Origin: Acidobacteriota bacterium
GTDB taxonomy: Bacteria > Acidobacteriota > Thermoanaerobaculia > Multivoradales > Multivoraceae
Direction of reading: 5' to 3'
Assembly: GCA_026708285.1 (NCBI GenBank)
Contig: JAPOVF010000074.1
Span: forward strand, 1 to 48,846
DNA length: 48,846 nt
Part shown: piece by piece, positions 46,470 through 48,846 of the stretch
Numbering within the stretch: position 1 is the stretch's first letter
Layout of the letters: every line of letters begins with the position of its first letter
The notes under the pieces: generated by a model
Seen by the model: the letters and a program-made list of their open reading frames with translations, nothing else
Databases searched by the model: none
Told to the model about the DNA's origin: nothing
Position numbers and translations under genes: made by a program

Positions 46470-47864
46470 TCACGCGCCGGCCGAAGGCCGGCACCGCAGC
46501 AACCGTCGCGGCATGCCGTCGAACGAACCAGACGACATCGTGACCAGGACGTCGCCCGGCCGAGCTTCGGCAAGCGCCCTCTCCAGCAGCACATCGTTCG
46601 ACTCGCAGGCCGTCGCCTCGGCCCCGAGTCGTTCGATGTCCGCCGCCACCTGCTCCGGATCGAACCCCTCCTCGCCCAGGCGCTCGCGGTGGAAGACGGG
46701 AGCCAGGAAGACGCGATCGGCCGAGGCCAGCGCCGACGCCAGGTCGGCCGCGAACTGACGGCGACCCGCGCTCAGGCTGCGCGGCTCGAACAGGGCGACC
46801 AGCCGGCGGCCGGGAAAGCGCTGCCGCAGCGCCGAGAGAGACGCCGCAATCTCCGAGGCGTGGTGGGCGAAGTCGTCGATGACGACCACCCCCGCCCGTT
46901 CGCCGATCACCTCAAGACGCCGCTTGACGCCGCGGAACGCAGCGAGCGCCTCCAGGACCGCGTCCCGTTCCAGTCCATCGGCCCGCGCGGCGATCCAGAC
47001 CGCCGTCCCGTTCGCCGCGTTGTGCTCGCCCCAGACGCCGAGCTCGATCCGCTGGCGGTCGCCGCCTTCTTCCAGTTCGAAGGAGACGCCGTTCTCGCCG
47101 CTCTCGACCGGGCCGGCCAGCCGGACGTCGCCCGTCTTCACGCCGTAGGTCACGACCCGGCACGGGCTCGCCGCAGTCAGCCGCTCCACCGTCGGGTAGT
47201 CCGCGCAGGCGATCAGCAGTCCGCTCGAGGGCAGCCGCTCGACCAGCCCGAGAAAGGCCCGCTCCAGGCCCTCGAAATCGGGATAGAGGTCGACGTGGTC
47301 GTGCTCCAGGCTGGTCAGGATCACGGTCTCCGGCCGGTAGTGCCAGAACTTTGGCCCGCGGTCGAAGTAGGACGCGTTGTACTCGTCGCCCTCAATCGCG
47401 AAGCGCGGACCGCCGCCGATGGCCAATCCGGACGGCAGGCCGATCGGCGCGCCGCCGATCAGATAGCCGGGATCAGCGCCGGCGCGGGAGTAGACCCAGG
47501 CCGCGATCGCCGTCGTCGTCGTCTTGCCGTGGCTGCCGGCGACGACCAGCGGCCGGCGGTCCCGGAGCACGAATCGGTTGAGCGCTTCGGGCATCGACAG
47601 CCGCGGCAGGCCGAGTTCCTCCGTCGCCACCGCCTCCGGGTTGGTGCGCGGCACCGCGTTGCCGACGATGACCAGGTCCGGCCGCGGCTCCAGATGTGCC
47701 GGGTCGTAGCCGACCAGCGGTTCGATCCCCGCGTCGGCCAGCAGTTCGCTGGTCGGCGGGTATAGGGGTCCGTCGGATCCGCGGACGTCGTGGCCCAGAT
47801 CGCGCAACAGGCAGGCCAGCGGCGCCATGCCGGTGCCGCCGATCGCGATCAGATGGATGTCCAA
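46470..47864 (-). CDS. mpl: UDP-N-acetylmuramate:L-alanyl-gamma-D-glutamyl-meso-diaminopimelate ligase
   Basis: The 464-residue protein has the Mur ligase domains: GGTGMAPLACLL (N-terminal Rossmann), AGSHGKTTTTA (ATP loop), FAIEGDEYNASYFD, NAANGTA and DDFAHHASEIAA. Compared with MurC, the DEYNASYFD and HHASEI signatures point to Mpl, which recycles the murein tripeptide. The start is the TTG at 47864, six bases after the rph stop. Confidence 0.88.
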   Translation of the reverse strand: MDIHLIAIGGTGMAPLACLLRDLGHDVRGSDGPLYPPTSELLADAGIEPLVGYDPAHLEPRPDLVIVGNAVPRTNPEAVATEELGLPRLSMPEALNRFVLRDRRPLVVAGSHGKTTTTAIAAWVYSRAGADPGYLIGGAPIGLPSGLAIGGGPRFAIEGDEYNASYFDRGPKFWHYRPETVILTSLEHDHVDLYPDFEGLERAFLGLVERLPSSGLLIACADYPTVERLTAASPCRVVTYGVKTGDVRLAGPVESGENGVSFELEEGGDRQRIELGVWGEHNAANGTAVWIAARADGLERDAVLEALAAFRGVKRRLEVIGERAGVVVIDDFAHHASEIAASLSALRQRFPGRRLVALFEPRSLSAGRRQFAADLASALASADRVFLAPVFHRERLGEEGFDPEQVAADIERLGAEATACESNDVLLERALAEARPGDVLVTMSSGSFDGMPRRLLRCRPSAGA

Positions 47865-47870
47865 GGGCCG

Positions 47871-48713
47871 CTAGGAACGTGCAGGTCGATCCCAGACGCT
47901 CGCCTCGTCCTTCGCCTTCGCCGGCCCGCGCCGGCGGCGTTCCAGGGCCTCGTCCACCTCGGCCAGCCGCGCCGAGAGGGAGCGCTGCTGCAGCTCCGAC
48001 AGCTCGGTGATGCCGTGAAGGGCGAGATCGAGCAGACCATCGAACTCCGGTCGCGAAAACACCCTGCCTTCCGCGGTGCCCTGCACCTCGATCAGGCTGC
48101 CTTCGCCGGTCGCCACGACGTTCAGATCGACCTGGGCGTCCCGGTCCTCGACGTACTCCAGGTCGAGCAGCAGCTCGTCCTCGCAGATGCCGACCGACAC
48201 CGCGGCCACCGAGTGGACCAGCGGCCACGTCTTCAGATCGCCTTCCAGCAGCATCTTCGCCAGCGCGGCAACCGTCGCCACATAGCCGCCGGTGATCGAC
48301 GCGGTCCGGGTGCCGCCGTCGGCCTGGATCACGTCGCAGTCGACGGCGATCGTCACTTCCGGGAGCTTGCCCAGGTCGACCGCGGACCGGAGCGACCGGC
48401 CGATCAGCCGCTGGATCTCCGCGGTGCGACCCGACGGCCGGCCGCGTGACACTTCCCTGCGCGAACGCGTCAGCGTCGCCCGCGGCAGCATCGCGTACTC
48501 GGCGGTGAGCCAACCGCGGCCCTTGCCGACGAGGAAGGGCGGCACCCGCCGCTCGACGCTGGCTGAACAGAGCACCCGGGTCTCGCCGCACTCGATCAAC
48601 GCGGAACCTTCGGCGTACTTCATCGCGTCGAGTTCGATCGCGGCCGGCCGCAGAGCCGACACCGATCGTCCGCCGCTGCGTGCGAAGCCGCCAGACCGTC
48701 CTGTTCCAGTCAC
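47871..48713 (-). CDS. rph: Ribonuclease PH
   Basis: The 280-residue phosphorolytic exoribonuclease has RPAAIELDAMKYAEGSALIE, CSASVERRVPPFLVGKGRGW, REVSRGRPSGRTAEIQRLIG and IAVDCDVIQADGGTRTASI, all RNase PH motifs. It trims tRNA 3' ends using phosphate. The GTG at 48713 follows AGGAGGTGGAGGGACA and overlaps the stop of the upstream gene (GTGA). Confidence 0.95.
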   Translation of the reverse strand: MTGTGRSGGFARSGGRSVSALRPAAIELDAMKYAEGSALIECGETRVLCSASVERRVPPFLVGKGRGWLTAEYAMLPRATLTRSRREVSRGRPSGRTAEIQRLIGRSLRSAVDLGKLPEVTIAVDCDVIQADGGTRTASITGGYVATVAALAKMLLEGDLKTWPLVHSVAAVSVGICEDELLLDLEYVEDRDAQVDLNVVATGEGSLIEVQGTAEGRVFSRPEFDGLLDLALHGITELSELQQRSLSARLAEVDEALERRRRGPAKAKDEASVWDRPARS

Positions 48714-48846
48714 TGTCCCTCCACCTCCTGCGGTTGCCCATAGGATCCGTTCACGTCGATCAACTCCAGGGCCACGCGTTCGCCCAGGATCCGCTCCGCG
48801 AGTTTGGCAAATCGCGGACCGGCGTCGGTGGCGAAGAGTCTCACAC
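48710..48846 (-). CDS. murI: 3' end of probable glutamate racemase (partial)
   Basis: About 44 codons are visible, open to the window edge. The segment LFATDAGPRFAKLAERILG resembles the MurI C terminus (FxTxxxxxFxxxAxxxLG), followed by a tail ending at the TGA that overlaps rph. murI-rph order is common. With so little sequence, the family call is tentative. Confidence 0.55.
   Translation of the reverse strand, partial: VRLFATDAGPRFAKLAERILGERVALELIDVNGSYGQPQEVEGQ

Noticed and set aside
46470-47864. MurC rather than Mpl
   Set aside because: The DEYNASYFD signature and absence of neighbouring murG/murB/ftsQ favour Mpl.

Overview
This is a GC-rich, gene-dense bacterial chromosome segment. Leaderless or GTG/TTG starts and 4-base (ATGA, GTGA, TTGA) start/stop overlaps are common. 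The gene set fits a didermic aerobe, most likely Acidobacteriota or a similar uncultured marine or soil lineage. It includes lipoprotein sulfatase and amidohydrolase genes, a periplasmic HtrA protease, a PQQ dehydrogenase, a Tat-exported molybdenum hydroxylase, a P460-type cytochrome and an F-type ATP synthase with paired b/b' subunits. The phylum is a guess from general features; no 16S or ribosomal protein gene is present.

Layout. 1-3124: a membrane-anchored protein (cut by the window edge), a type I sulfatase and a TraB/PrgY family protein. 3209-14150: an accessory island of visibly lower GC. It holds an XRE-ImmA/IrrE regulator with a PIN nuclease, a NurA-like nuclease (its 5' end apparently frameshifted), a HerA-like ATPase, a GHKL (Hsp90/MutL-fold) ATPase translationally coupled to a B12-type radical SAM protein, a second paralogous GHKL ATPase, and an AAA/DUF4143 ATPase. 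Near-identical 47-bp palindromic sequences sit at 3209 and 12956, at the two ends of the island. I regard NurA-HerA-GHKL-rSAM-GHKL as the best candidate for an undescribed (probably anti-phage or anti-plasmid) system here. 14175-18709: crotonase, GST, a small XRE regulator, a phosphoglucose isomerase, and a redoxin gene with an in-frame UGA that very probably encodes selenocysteine, followed by a SECIS-like hairpin. 18764-28099: HtrA, PQQ dehydrogenase, DUF1330, tRNA-Gln, an orphan VapB, YciI, a flavin monooxygenase, an IorAB-type molybdenum hydroxylase and cytochrome P460. 28100-34801: a less dense accessory stretch with a Sel1-repeat protein behind a 10-G tract, a membrane protein, a strongly structured intergenic block, a DUF6978-like/DUF1828-DUF1829 pair, orphan antitoxin-like genes, an amidohydrolase and a CPBP protease. 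34857-41502: tRNA-Ser and the ATP synthase genes atpF'-F-H-A-G-D-C (no a or c subunit here). 41711-45307: a second DUF4143 ATPase with its own upstream palindrome, a SUMF1-domain protein, and a PP2C phosphatase overlapping a PIN/Phd toxin-antitoxin pair. 45371-48846: glutamate formimidoyltransferase, then mpl, rph and the 3' end of a probable murI.

Several intergenic spaces (17.6, 27.4, 35.2 and 46.3 kb) carry a shared family of composite GC-rich palindromic repeats, resembling REP/BIME elements.
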